Positions 1 to 7,799 of a DNA stretch of 37,995 nucleotides are shown piece by piece (positions within the stretch are counted from its first letter, which is position 1; every line of letters starts with the position of its first letter). Both the position numbers and the translations under genes were made by a program. Origin of the DNA: Balamuthia mandrillaris (Eukaryota; Discosea; Longamoebia; Balamuthiidae); NCBI GenBank assembly GCA_031835245.1, contig JAVKOQ010000439.1, forward strand, positions 1 through 37,995, read 5' to 3'. The notes below the pieces were generated by a model, which was not told the origin of the DNA, ran no database searches, and was given only the letters and a program-made list of their open reading frames with translations.

Positions 1-202
1 AATGCAGCAGCAACAACATCAACACGCATTACAGCACCACCAACAACAGTGGAGCATCGTGGCCATCCCTCGGAAGTTAGTCTATGCATTGAACCCTTTT
101 TCTCATCCTCACCATCCTCACAGCAACAACAACAACAGTTTGAGTGCTTCTACCTCTGCTGCTTCCCAACACCATCAACCCCAGCAGGAACAGCATCGGT
201 GA
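1..202 (+). CDS. 3' end of an unknown Q/H/N-rich protein (partial)
   Basis: An open frame runs from the window edge to a TGA at 200-202. It encodes a Gln/His-rich stretch, then a short ordinary-looking segment (WSIVAIPRKLVYALNPF), then His/Pro, Asn and Ser/Gln-rich sequence. The in-frame ATG at position 2 may be internal, because the gene probably starts outside the window. A good donor (GTGAGA) lies at 199, followed by a CT tract and a CAG at about 281, so the frame could instead be spliced onward. No family is recognised. The low-complexity composition means that coding status is not certain. Confidence 0.35.
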   Translation, partial: MQQQQHQHALQHHQQQWSIVAIPRKLVYALNPFSHPHHPHSNNNNSLSASTSAASQHHQPQQEQHR

Positions 203-593
203 GAGACCATTTCTCTCTCTCTCTCTCTCTCTTCAAAAAAACAAAGAAGAAAGCTTGTTTGAGGGTTAATTGTCTACAGAAAAGCTTTTTTTTTTTTGTC
301 AAAATGAACCTCATTGGACACCAAAAAGCCCGTCAGAGAGGTGCAGCTTCCCGGTTGTTTCTGCGGACCATGCGCGAACCTCAGAGTGCCTTGGCGAACG
401 AACAGGAGCAGCGGGGGAGATGATGTAGCTAGCAGGCCACCAACCGCAAAAGAAAAAATTCACTTGAGGGGTTGAACGCAGAAAAATGGGCAAGAGTTGG
501 TCATAAGTTGCGCACAAGTGGTGCAGCTTTAAACCGAAGAAGAGAAAAGCAAAGAAGAAGCAGAGAAGAGTTCATTGTTGTTTGGGCCAAACG
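203..593. other. intergenic spacer upstream of eIF2D
   Basis: It holds a short CT tract (about 210-230), a T11 run (about 286-297) and short open frames with no protein character. It probably contains the 3' flank of the left-edge gene and the promoter and 5' UTR of eIF2D. I see no clear TATA box. Confidence 0.4.
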
Positions 594-762
594 ATGTTTC
601 GGAAGGAGTTTAGGGTGCAGAAGAAGAACCTGTTGAAAAAGAGCGACTTGCGAAGGGTCAGAGCTGATGTGGCTCGTATCTACCCTCACCTCACTGAAGA
701 AGCTCTCAACGATGTACACATACCACTATTCGTTATTTTCCGGCGTTGGATGAGGGACACTC

Positions 763-809
<47 letters not shown>

Positions 810-1705
810 CCTTCTTTCATAACAGTTGTTGCCGTTGAAAGGAAAAGAGATAGCAGTACAGACGATAAGCGGCTCTCGTATGTCCATTCTATGCAGTGAC
901 AACGTGCCTCTCTTCTTTCACCATCCCTCTGGCTCTCCGTTGTACATTCCCACAGGTTTTAACTCCTTGTTCTTGTTCTTGTTCTTGTTCTTGTTCTTGT
1001 TCTTGTTCTTGTTCTTGTTCTTGTTCTTGTTCTTGTTCTTGTTCTTGTTCTTGTTCTTGTTCTTGTTCTTGTTCTTGTTCTTGTTCTTGTTCTTCTTCTT
1101 CTTCTTCTTCTTCTTCTTCTTCTTCTTCTTCTTCTTCTTCTTCTTCTTCTTCTTCTTCTTGTTCTTTCCTTAACTTTGAACGAATGATAGTATACACATT
1201 GTGGCGAGTGCCAACGCTGTTGGTCCCTACCTTCAGCATTCATGCTCCTGTCTTTGAAAAACTTGTTGGTGGCGCTGGTACCACTTCTCCATTCTCTGTT
1301 TTGTTGTTTATTTTCTTTTCAAAAGTCGCGCTTCTGTTATTCTGCTTCTGTCTGATACTCTTCTTTCTCACTCTTTGGACCTTCCTAACTCGATTCCAAT
1401 ACGAAGACTTGATGTTACCTGGTGTCATCGTGCCGAAGGATAGTGCCTATGATGGAGGTCGTCCATTGGCTCTTGGCACTTGGCCTGCTGGTTCTCTGTG
1501 CGCCATGCGCACTCGACACAACCTGTACGTCCTTGTTGCTTCCTCCTCTATGTTCTCTTCTTCTGATCATCATAAACAACAGAGCACCATTGGCGGTAGG
1601 TATAACATGCGTCAGCAGTCAGAACTTGGTACAACAGGGTATGAAAGGCAAAGGTGTAGAGATATTGCATTGCTTCATGGATAAGCTATGGTCTGTTTGT
1701 CTTCT

Positions 1706-1751
<46 letters not shown>

Positions 1752-3344
1752 CTCCTTTCGTGGTTTAAGGTTTAAGGGTTTAGTGTATTAACAAAAAACG
1801 CAAACAGGGAAAGTGGCAGTCAAGAAACACCGCCAACAATAGCACCCGAACCAAGTCCTGCAACCAGTGAAACGCAAGAAAGCGAAGCCAGCGGTGTCAG
1901 CGAAGAAGAAAATGGAAAAGGAGAAGATGAAGAAGAAAGGCGGACCGAGGAAACAGATCAAGTAACTAACACAGAGACACTACAAACAGAGGAAGAATCT
2001 GAACAGGAAAAAGAAAAAGAAGAGGAAGAGGAAGAAGAATCAGGAATGAGTCAAGATGAACTTTGTGAGTATTGCTTTATGGCCGCCATCAAAGGCAAAG
2101 GACAACATTCAACCGCGGTTAAAGACAAAGACTTGCCCATTCTTGCCAACGTCTTCTTCTCAAACCACATGATTGCAGCACAACAAGTTACTGAAGAGAA
2201 GTTGCCAGCCTTGCAGATCAAAAAAACGAAATGGAAGAAACTTGGAAAGTTTCTCGAAGAAATGCAACAAAGAGGTCTTATCGTAATGAAAGAAACATCT
2301 CCTGGTGTTTTCCAAATCACTGAAATCAATCGCAATCATCCTAAGTACGACTACCTTTTCTTTCTCTCGCTCTGCTTCGCTTCCACTTTGAAACTCATTG
2401 ACAATGCAAACATAGCTATAAAGAGTTTGTACCTCTGAGAGCAGCAGCAACGATAGAAGGAGCACAAGAAGAACAAACCGGCGATATTATTGTACAAGAA
2501 ATGTACAAATTCCCAAAAACGCTTTACCCTTTGCTACCACCGGTCCCTCAGTACATTCTTCTTCCTCTCCTTCTTCTTCTGCTTCTTCTTGTTTCGTATC
2601 TTTCTTGCTTACATTATTACCCTTCTCTATTTAGAGAATATTATACCCTTGCTGAAGCAAGAACGTTCTTGTGGAACTATGTCAAAAAGAATGACTTAAC
2701 ATCGGAAACAAACAAGAAAATGGTAAAGCTCAATCTATTTCTGGTGGACAACGTTGTTGGAAAGAAGCATGCTGTTGCTGGTTCTGAAATACCGAAACAA
2801 GATCTCTCTGAACTGTATGTTTCTCCTATTATTTCTTTCCTACTTCCTCTTGCTTTCTAACACGTCAGTACATGTCATTCTTTATAAAAGTTTTGAACAT
2901 AAGCTACAAGGTTTTCATATGGTGCAGAGAGGACCGTTCTCAGAGGTTCGGAAAGGACCAGTAAAGCCAATACACATCCACACGGAGCAACGACAAGGCC
3001 GCAAGGTCATGACTTGCATCAGTGGCCTTGAAACCTTTTTCATTCCTCCAGATCAGCTTTGTAAGGTAATGTATTCGCTCTCTTCTCTGCTTCTCTTCTC
3101 GTTGCTTTTCTGAGTCTTTTTGTATTCTTCGCAAATGTAGGCTCTTTCGAAACAATTTGCAGCAAGCGGAACGGTAACAGAGCTGCCAGGAAAAAAGACA
3201 CCGACAGCAGCTCCCAACAAGGAGGTGCAGGTGCAAGGCTCCTGGATCAAACAAGCCGCCCAGTACTTGATGGACATCCACCAAATCCCCAAGAAGTACA
3301 TCGTCACCCTCGATAAAACGTCGAAAAAGAAACGCGGCAAATAA
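594..3344 (+). CDS. EIF2D: eukaryotic translation initiation factor 2D (ligatin), 10 exons
   Basis: eIF2D binds the 40S subunit and can place tRNA in the P site without GTP; it also acts in reinitiation and ribosome recycling. Exons by phase and splice sites: 594-713, 826-955, 1191-1277, 1407-1524, 1583-1690, 1808-2344, 2416-2550, 2635-2814, 2891-3065, 3141-3344. The product is about 597 aa, close to the human protein (584). Segments that read like the family: N-terminus MFRKEFRVQKKNLLKKSDLR; PUA region with VYTLWRVPTLLVPTF, FEKLVGGADLMLPGVIVP and LAPLAVGITCV; an acidic linker (about residues 190-270); the winged-helix/SWIB region (SQDELCEYCFMAAIKGKG); a second domain ending LWNYVKKNDL; and a C-terminal SUI1 domain with VMTCISGLETFFIPP. 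Every exon joins in phase. Introns 1, 2 and 5 carry CT or TTGTTC/TTC repeats, and intron 4 is only 58 bp. The stop is TAA. It converges on selD. Confidence 0.93.
764..805 (+). repeat. (CT)n microsatellite in eIF2D intron 1
   Basis: About 20 CT units lie between the donor at 714 and the acceptor at 825. They are pyrimidine-rich on the transcribed RNA. Confidence 0.9.
967..1160 (+). repeat. (TTGTTC)n then (TTC)n tract in eIF2D intron 2
   Basis: About 20 TTGTTC hexamers are followed by about 23 TTC triplets and fill most of intron 2 (956-1190). Open frames here encoding Leu/Phe, Ser/Cys, Glu/Gln or Arg/Thr dipeptides are products of the repeat. Confidence 0.95.
1709..1747 (+). repeat. (CT)n microsatellite in eIF2D intron 5
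   Basis: About 19 CT units lie inside the intron 1691-1807. Confidence 0.9.
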
Positions 3345-3788
3345 ACAGCGAGGTGGAATAACCAATTCTTTCTTTACTCAAACGAGGAGAGGAAAGGAAA
3401 GCAACCAACAAAAGAAACTAAGAAACAAAAAAAAGTACAACGAAATGACTGATGAAGAGGAGGGATATGATGGCGGTACCAAGATTTTGTCAAGCGGTCA
3501 TCCTGCCTCGGGTTTGCAAGGTAGGCCTTGGCTTTAGGATGACCCTTTCATGTGCCCTTTCTTCTCTCGTTCTTTTTTCATCAAAGAAAGAGAGAAAAAA
3601 GGTTTGCGATACCAAACCATCCCAAGCCTCTTTCACGCGGCAAAGCTACTGGAAATTTTTTGCTTTCGTTGCCTTTTCGTCCTGTTTCTCGTCGCTTGCT
3701 CCCTTTTCTTTCCTCCTTTTGTTCTCCCCTAATCCTCTTCTTCTTCTGTTTCTTCCTCCTCCTCCTCCTCCTCCTCTTCTCCTTCTTT
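3345..3788 (-). other. 3' UTR region shared by convergent eIF2D and selD
   Basis: The eIF2D and selD stop codons face each other across 444 bp. On the selD strand this is its 3' UTR. It holds a purine tract (minus strand GAAGAAGGAG-type, about 3735-3785) just after the stop and the SECIS-like hairpin reported separately (3489-3551). No additional gene is supported. Confidence 0.6.
3489..3551 (-). promoter_or_regulatory. candidate SECIS element in the selD 3' UTR
   Basis: On the minus strand, starting 238 nt past the selD stop, the order of elements is: ATGA (3551-3548); a 9-nt arm GGTCATCCT (3544-3536); AAA (3535-3533); an apical region with a possible inner stem CAAGG/CCTTG; the exact complement AGGATGACC (3504-3496); and TGAC (3492-3489). 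Eukaryotic SECIS elements have a 5' ATGA paired through tandem G.A pairs with a 3' NGAN, a helix of about 11-14 bp, and unpaired AA at the 5' side of the apical loop. The spacing from the 5' quartet to AAA is 11-12 nt, as expected. The weak points are two mismatches next to the quartet, a C where U is usual at the end of the 3' quartet, and a poor lower helix. The position in a Sec-encoding gene is strong support. Confidence 0.6.
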
Positions 3789-4549
3789 CTAAACTTCAAC
3801 GATGGTTGCTCCTTCCACGATTCGCGCCTGATTATTTCCTTCAACCACTCTTCCAACGATCCACGCCTCCTCTCCATCCCTCTCTTGCAGCTCCTTACAA
3901 AACGCTTTGGCAACCTCCTCCGAAGGAAGGCAGACCAAGAGTCCGCCAGAGGTCTCCGAAGAGAAGCCCTTCACCAGAGAGAACATTCCACCAAGTTTTT
4001 CGTCGACAGCTTTCATTCCGCGAAGAATGGGCAGGAGGTGAAGCTCTAGGTCCACTTTGGCCTTTTGGTTGGCGGCCAGGTTGGAGGCATGGCCTAACAG
4101 ACCAAACCCGGTTACATCTGTGGCTGCGTGGGCTTTGTGGATGTGCATCAACTCTGCTCCTGTTTTGTTGAGACGAGACTGAAATTCCGAGAAAGAAGAG
4201 AGAAAGTTAGGTCAGCAAAACAAAGATACAATGCCAGAAACTGAAGACTAACCATAGAGTGCATGGCGTGGTAATAGGCGCGTTCCGCCTCTTCCACGCT
4301 GATGACGTCGGAGACACGGTCCCAAGCGCCGGAAGGACCAGAGGCACGCGCAGACAGCCATTCCTTCAGGTTCACCGCCACTTGCGTGCCAAGGGGCTTA
4401 GTCAACACCAACACGTCTCCTGCTACCGCGTTTTCTGGGCGTATAAACTCCTCTTCCTTCACTGCTGCCATCGCCTTTTTGTTTTGAAGAATAAAAGGAA
4501 ACAATGTCAGCAGAGAAGCAGGGATGCAAAAAGAGAGATGAGAGAGAGA

Positions 4550-4581
<32 letters not shown>

Positions 4582-5364
4582 GAAGCTTCACGAACCACTC
4601 CACCAATGAGAGGCCTACGTTAAATTTTGCAGTAAAATAGCAAAGTTAGACCAAAGCAGAGCAAAGCGAGAAAAGAGAGGAAGAGAAAAAAGAACAGAAT
4701 AGAGAACAGAGAAAAGGAAACAAACCAAGCGTTAATGACAGTCTGACCGCCAGTCACGCGAGTGCCAGCAGCCGTAGCCAAGTCATGAAAGCCCTGCATC
4801 ATCCTGGAGAGCACCACCTCCCTCTCCGTCGCATTCATCCTCTTGCAGGCCCCCAACAACATCAACATATTGTCGCAGTGGGTCAAGCCGAGAGCATACA
4901 TGTCGGAGAGGACGTTGGCACAGGCGATCTTGCCTTGGATGTAGGGGTCCTCCACCAGCGGGAAGAAAAAGTCGGTGGTGGAGACCTGAAAGATGCCCTC
5001 GTATTTGGTGGGTATGATGCTGCAGTCCATCCCGATCCCCCCTGAGCCGTCCTCCTCCTTTTCCTTTCCTAACACGCGCGCGATTAATTCCAGTAGCTTT
5101 GCCTGAGGGACCTTGCACCTTTATAACAATAACAATAGCGAGTGTGAGACAGAGAGAGGAAGAGAGAGGAAGTAGGGATGGAAAAATAGGGTGAAAAGGT
5201 GTGGGAATAGTATGGTAGTTGGGGTACCCTCAGCCTTTAAGCTCCGCGAACCGTGTTAGTAAGAAGTCGGGATCGAGGCCATAATCACGGGGATCAAACT
5301 TCACGAAAGTGGTAGCAGCGGCGCCTCTCGCTCCGCCGCCACCGCCTTTGCTCTCTTCCTCCAT
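3789..5364 (-). CDS. SEPHS2/selD: selenophosphate synthetase, itself a selenoprotein (in-frame UGA = Sec)
   Basis: It makes selenophosphate from selenide and ATP, the selenium donor for Sec-tRNA. Exons (minus): 5364-5228, 5118-4726, 4614-4592, 4461-4253, 4178-3789, giving about 383 aa against about 390-450 in the family. The frame from ATG 5364 reads ...TRFAELKG, then TGA (5232-5230), then across the splice GCKVPQAKLLEL. Human SPS2 has Sec at exactly this point (KGUGCKVPQ) and SPS1 has Thr, so the TGA is codon 45, the active-site Sec. Further family segments are STTDFFFPLVEDPYIQGKIA, CANVLSDMYALGLTHCDNML, TRVTGGQTV, ENAVAGDVLVLTKPLGTQVA, AHAATDVTGFGLLGHA and SSETSGGLLVCLP. The third exon is only 23 nt. 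Exon 4 has a tandem NAG acceptor (start 4461 or 4464, one codon apart). The stop is TAG. A SECIS candidate lies in the 3' UTR. It is divergent from the gene at 5560 across a 195-bp spacer. Confidence 0.95.
4523..4583 (-). repeat. CT-rich microsatellite in selD intron 3
   Basis: GA repeats on the plus strand, CT on the selD transcript, lie between the 23-nt exon and exon 4. Confidence 0.85.
5230..5232 (-). other. selenocysteine UGA codon of selD
   Basis: TGA on the minus strand at 5232-5230, codon 45 of selD, is flanked by codons for Gly on both sides. The second Gly codon is split by the intron that starts 2 nt later. The alignment register with SPS2 (G-U-G-C-K-V-P-Q) identifies it as the recoded active-site residue and not a terminator. 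Confidence 0.92.
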
Positions 5365-5559
5365 TTGCCTCCTTCCTTTTTGTTTATTTTTTCCCTGGGT
5401 TAATTTTTGTCGACTACAAAATTGCTTGTCCGCAAAAATAATTGTCGACTTGAATGATCAGATCATCGGCCAATCATTTTTCAGACCGTTGAATTTTGTC
5501 GACAAACTGAATCGGAGAACGAAAGCAAGCACAGGAAAACAACAACAGAACAGCCGAGA
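5365..5559. promoter_or_regulatory. divergent promoter selD / 5560 gene with three TTGTCGAC motifs
   Basis: The 195-bp spacer between two start codons is AT-rich. It contains TTGTCGAC at 5407-5414, 5442-5449 and 5496-5503, plus a CCAAT box (about 5469-5473). The GTCGAC core is palindromic. A fourth copy lies in the ZUP1 promoter (13512-13519). The role is inferred from position and repetition only. Confidence 0.5.
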
Positions 5560-5886
5560 ATGACGAATGGAGGAAGACCCTCGCCCCTGTGTACAGTCTT
5601 TTTGTTGGTGATGGTGGGCATGCTGGCCCTGTTGCGGTTACAGGGCGGAGCGCCGCCCCCACCCAAAGAAAGGAAGTTGGAGCTGGTGCAAAGGGAAGGC
5701 CCGGAGGAGGGCAGCCTCCTCGTCACCCTCTTTGGCTCAGCCGATGATCCACCACCCCCTGCTGCCGCTGTGAGCGCACCATCACCACCTCCCTCTTCTG
5801 CCACCACCCCCTCTGCACCACAACAAGAGAACGCACCACCAGAAGACAAACAACAAGCAGACCATACACCAAATGTCTCCGAATAA
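5560..5886 (+). CDS. small single-span membrane protein, Pro-rich tail
   Basis: A single-exon frame of 108 aa starts at ATG 5560. Residues about 9-28 (PLCTVFLLVMVGMLALLRL) form one hydrophobic helix, probably a signal anchor. This is followed by a Pro/Ala/Ser-rich, weakly charged tail of about 75 residues that is likely disordered. No conserved domain is recognised. It is transcribed divergently from selD and may share its promoter. It could be a membrane-tethered regulator or a lineage-specific gene, and its function is unknown. A CT microsatellite follows the stop. Confidence 0.6.
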   Translation: MTNGGRPSPLCTVFLLVMVGMLALLRLQGGAPPPPKERKLELVQREGPEEGSLLVTLFGSADDPPPPAAAVSAPSPPPSSATTPSAPQQENAPPEDKQQADHTPNVSE

Positions 5887-5924
5887 ATAAATCATGACGA
5901 CATGAAATAACAACAGAAACATCT

Positions 5925-5956
5925 CTCTCTCGCCCTCTCTCTCTTGCCCTCTCTCT

Positions 5957-6008
<52 letters not shown>
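5925..6008 (+). repeat. CT microsatellite downstream of the 5560 gene
   Basis: CT units, interrupted by CCCT/TTG variants, run to about 6008 in the 3' flank. Confidence 0.9.
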
Positions 6009-6010
<2 letters not shown>

Positions 6011-6187
6011 GTACCTTCTCTCTCTCTTCCACTGTGTTTGCTTCTCCTCCTCCGTGTTGCCGTTCCATTTTCGTTCGTTTTTTCTGCTCCTTTCATCTTC
6101 ACTGCACAAAAAAAAATACAAAAAAAAACAAAAACGAATAGTGACAAAAATTGTCTATCCTTGGTCCCTGTTGCTGCTTCCTTCTTC

Positions 6188-6594
6188 CCGTTGGACAATC
6201 ATCACTCATCCAATGGCCCATCCCGTTGCCATTGTACAATCCATCGACACGTTTGACAGGCACCACCAAAAGTCCCGAAAACACACCAACTTTCGGCCAG
6301 TTTGGCCACGAGATTTCGCACCGTTAGACCACTTGCGACGGCCATACTATAGTGGGCCTCAAAGGGCAAGGGGGGGCTGTTCCCCTGGTAATTTCTGCCA
6401 AGGGCATGGTGGATTCCACTTTGAAAGTGGGGGAGAAGTGTCGGACTTTGGTGCCCGCTTTCAGGAGGACCGAGGCTTCAGGCATTACCTCAAGGATCGG
6501 CCCCAAGGATAAATAGCTCCACAGTTCTGCCTCCCCCAATCCAACATCAACACAACAAAACAACAAACAACAAACAACAAAGAGCAAGCAAAGG
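6188..6594 (+). promoter_or_regulatory. promoter and leader of heptapeptide-repeat gene copy 1
   Basis: This region is closely matched, in inverted orientation, by 36868-36488 in front of copy 2. Shared parts are a block reading CCGAAAACACACCAACTTTC followed by GGCCAGTTTGGCCACGAG, a near-perfect palindrome CCACTTTGAAAGTGG (6416-6430), a TATA-like GATAAATAG (6508-6516, about 80 bp before ATG) and a CAA-rich 5' leader. Conservation of non-coding sequence between the copies suggests recent duplication, functional constraint, or both. Confidence 0.65.
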
Positions 6595-7608
6595 ATGAAG
6601 TTGCTGTTGACGGTGGCCTTGCTGGCGTTGTTCGCCTCTGCTTCCCTGGGACGAGTGAACTATGGCTCCGGAGATGTGACCTATGATGGAGATGACGTGA
6701 CCTACGACGGCGGGGACGTCTCTTACGATGGTGGAGATGTGAGCTATGATGGTGGCGATGTCTCCTATGACGGTGATGTGACCTACGATGGCGGTGATGT
6801 GTCTTACGATGGCGGTGATGTCAGCTACGATGGTGGCGATGTCAGCTACGATGGTAGCGACGTATCTTACGATGGCGGTGATGTCTCTTACGATGGTGGT
6901 GACGTGACTTACGATGGCGGCGATGTCAGCTACGATGGTGGAGATGTGTCTTACGATGGCGGAGATGTGTCCTACGACGGAGGTGACGTGACCTACGACG
7001 GCGGTGATGTGTCTTACGATGGAGGTGACGTCTCTTACGACGGCGGTGATGTGTCTTACGATGGTGGTGACGTCTCTTACGATGGTGGTGATGTCTCCTA
7101 CGACGGTGGTGACGTAACATACGACGGCGGTGATGTCTCTTACGATGGCGGCGACGTCTCTTATGATGGTGGTGATGTGTCTTACGACGGCGGTGACGTG
7201 ACTTACGATGGTGGTGATGTGTCCTACGATGGAGGAGACGTCTCTTACGACGGTGGTGATGTCTCTTACGATGGCGGCGACATCGAGTATGATGGTGGCT
7301 GCTACTATGATGACAGCGACGTGACCTACGACGGAGGTGATGTCTCTTACGATGGAGGAGACGTGACCTACGATGGCGGTGATGTCTCTTACGACGGCGG
7401 GGACGTCTCCTACGACGGCGGTGATGTGTCTTACGATGGAGGAGACGTGACCTACGACGGCGGTGATGTGTCTTACGACGGTGGTGACGTGAACTACGAT
7501 GGTGGAGACGTGGCGTACGACGGCAGCGCGTACGAGGGTGGCAGCGATGTGGTGAACTACAAGGATGAGACCTCTGCTGCCTCCTCCACCTCCTCTTTCT
7601 TCTTCTGA
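6595..7608 (+). CDS. secreted heptapeptide-repeat (GDVSYDG)n protein, copy 1
   Basis: A single-exon protein of 337 aa. Residues 1-19 (MKLLLTVALLALFASASLG) are a clear signal peptide. From about residue 26 the protein is about 40 tandem copies of the heptad GDV(S/T)YDG, encoded by a 21-bp minisatellite with many silent differences. Thr replaces Ser at roughly every fourth unit in places, hinting at a 28-residue higher-order unit. A single break near residue 229 reads YDGGDIEYDGGCYYDDSDV and carries the only Cys. The non-repeat C-terminus is Tyr/Ser-rich and ends in FFF. It is very acidic and rich in Gly and Tyr. The regular Asp spacing would suit metal binding or a beta-solenoid, which is inference only. 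A cell-surface, cyst-wall or adhesive role is possible. No known family is recognised. Confidence 0.85.
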   Translation: MKLLLTVALLALFASASLGRVNYGSGDVTYDGDDVTYDGGDVSYDGGDVSYDGGDVSYDGDVTYDGGDVSYDGGDVSYDGGDVSYDGSDVSYDGGDVSYDGGDVTYDGGDVSYDGGDVSYDGGDVSYDGGDVTYDGGDVSYDGGDVSYDGGDVSYDGGDVSYDGGDVSYDGGDVTYDGGDVSYDGGDVSYDGGDVSYDGGDVTYDGGDVSYDGGDVSYDGGDVSYDGGDIEYDGGCYYDDSDVTYDGGDVSYDGGDVTYDGGDVSYDGGDVSYDGGDVSYDGGDVTYDGGDVSYDGGDVNYDGGDVAYDGSAYEGGSDVVNYKDETSAASSTSSFFF

Positions 7609-7721
7609 ACGAAGAAGACGTTGGATTAACACAAACAAGCAACAAGAGCAAACTCGTTTCTTGTTCACTTTTTTTAAGTTTTTTGGTTTTAAATATATGA
7701 TTTAGTGGTTGAAACGTTATG

Positions 7722-7723
<2 letters not shown>

Positions 7724-7760
<37 letters not shown>
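7724..7760. repeat. (GA)n microsatellite
   Basis: About 18 GA units lie in the short spacer between the convergent genes 6595-7608 and 8791-7800. Confidence 0.9.
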
Positions 7761-7761
<1 letters not shown>

Positions 7762-7799
7762 GAAACAAAAGAACGAGTTGTGAAAAAACAAAAGAAAGT

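Noticed and set aside
896-1684. 262-aa plus-strand frame with Ser/Cys repeats, and antisense Glu- and Arg-rich frames
   Set aside because: They read through eIF2D introns and repeats. The spliced eIF2D gene explains the region.
3452-4171. 239-aa plus-strand frame over the selD 3' end
   Set aside because: It is antisense to selD exon 5 and its 3' UTR, and its Leu/Pro/Ser composition comes from pyrimidine-rich sequence.
5230-5232. TGA in selD exon 1 as a disabling stop
   Set aside because: It falls exactly at the Sec codon of SPS2-type enzymes, all downstream exons are intact, and a SECIS candidate follows, so recoding is the better reading.
6664-7560. CRISPR-like array
   Set aside because: The 21-bp units are contiguous with no spacers and encode a protein heptad. 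The organism is eukaryotic.
6547-7768. Long minus-strand frames (373 and 280 aa) across the heptapeptide-repeat gene
   Set aside because: The 21-bp period leaves other frames open by default. The products are monotonous Ile/Val/His or Arg/His repeats without a signal peptide, whereas the plus frame has one.
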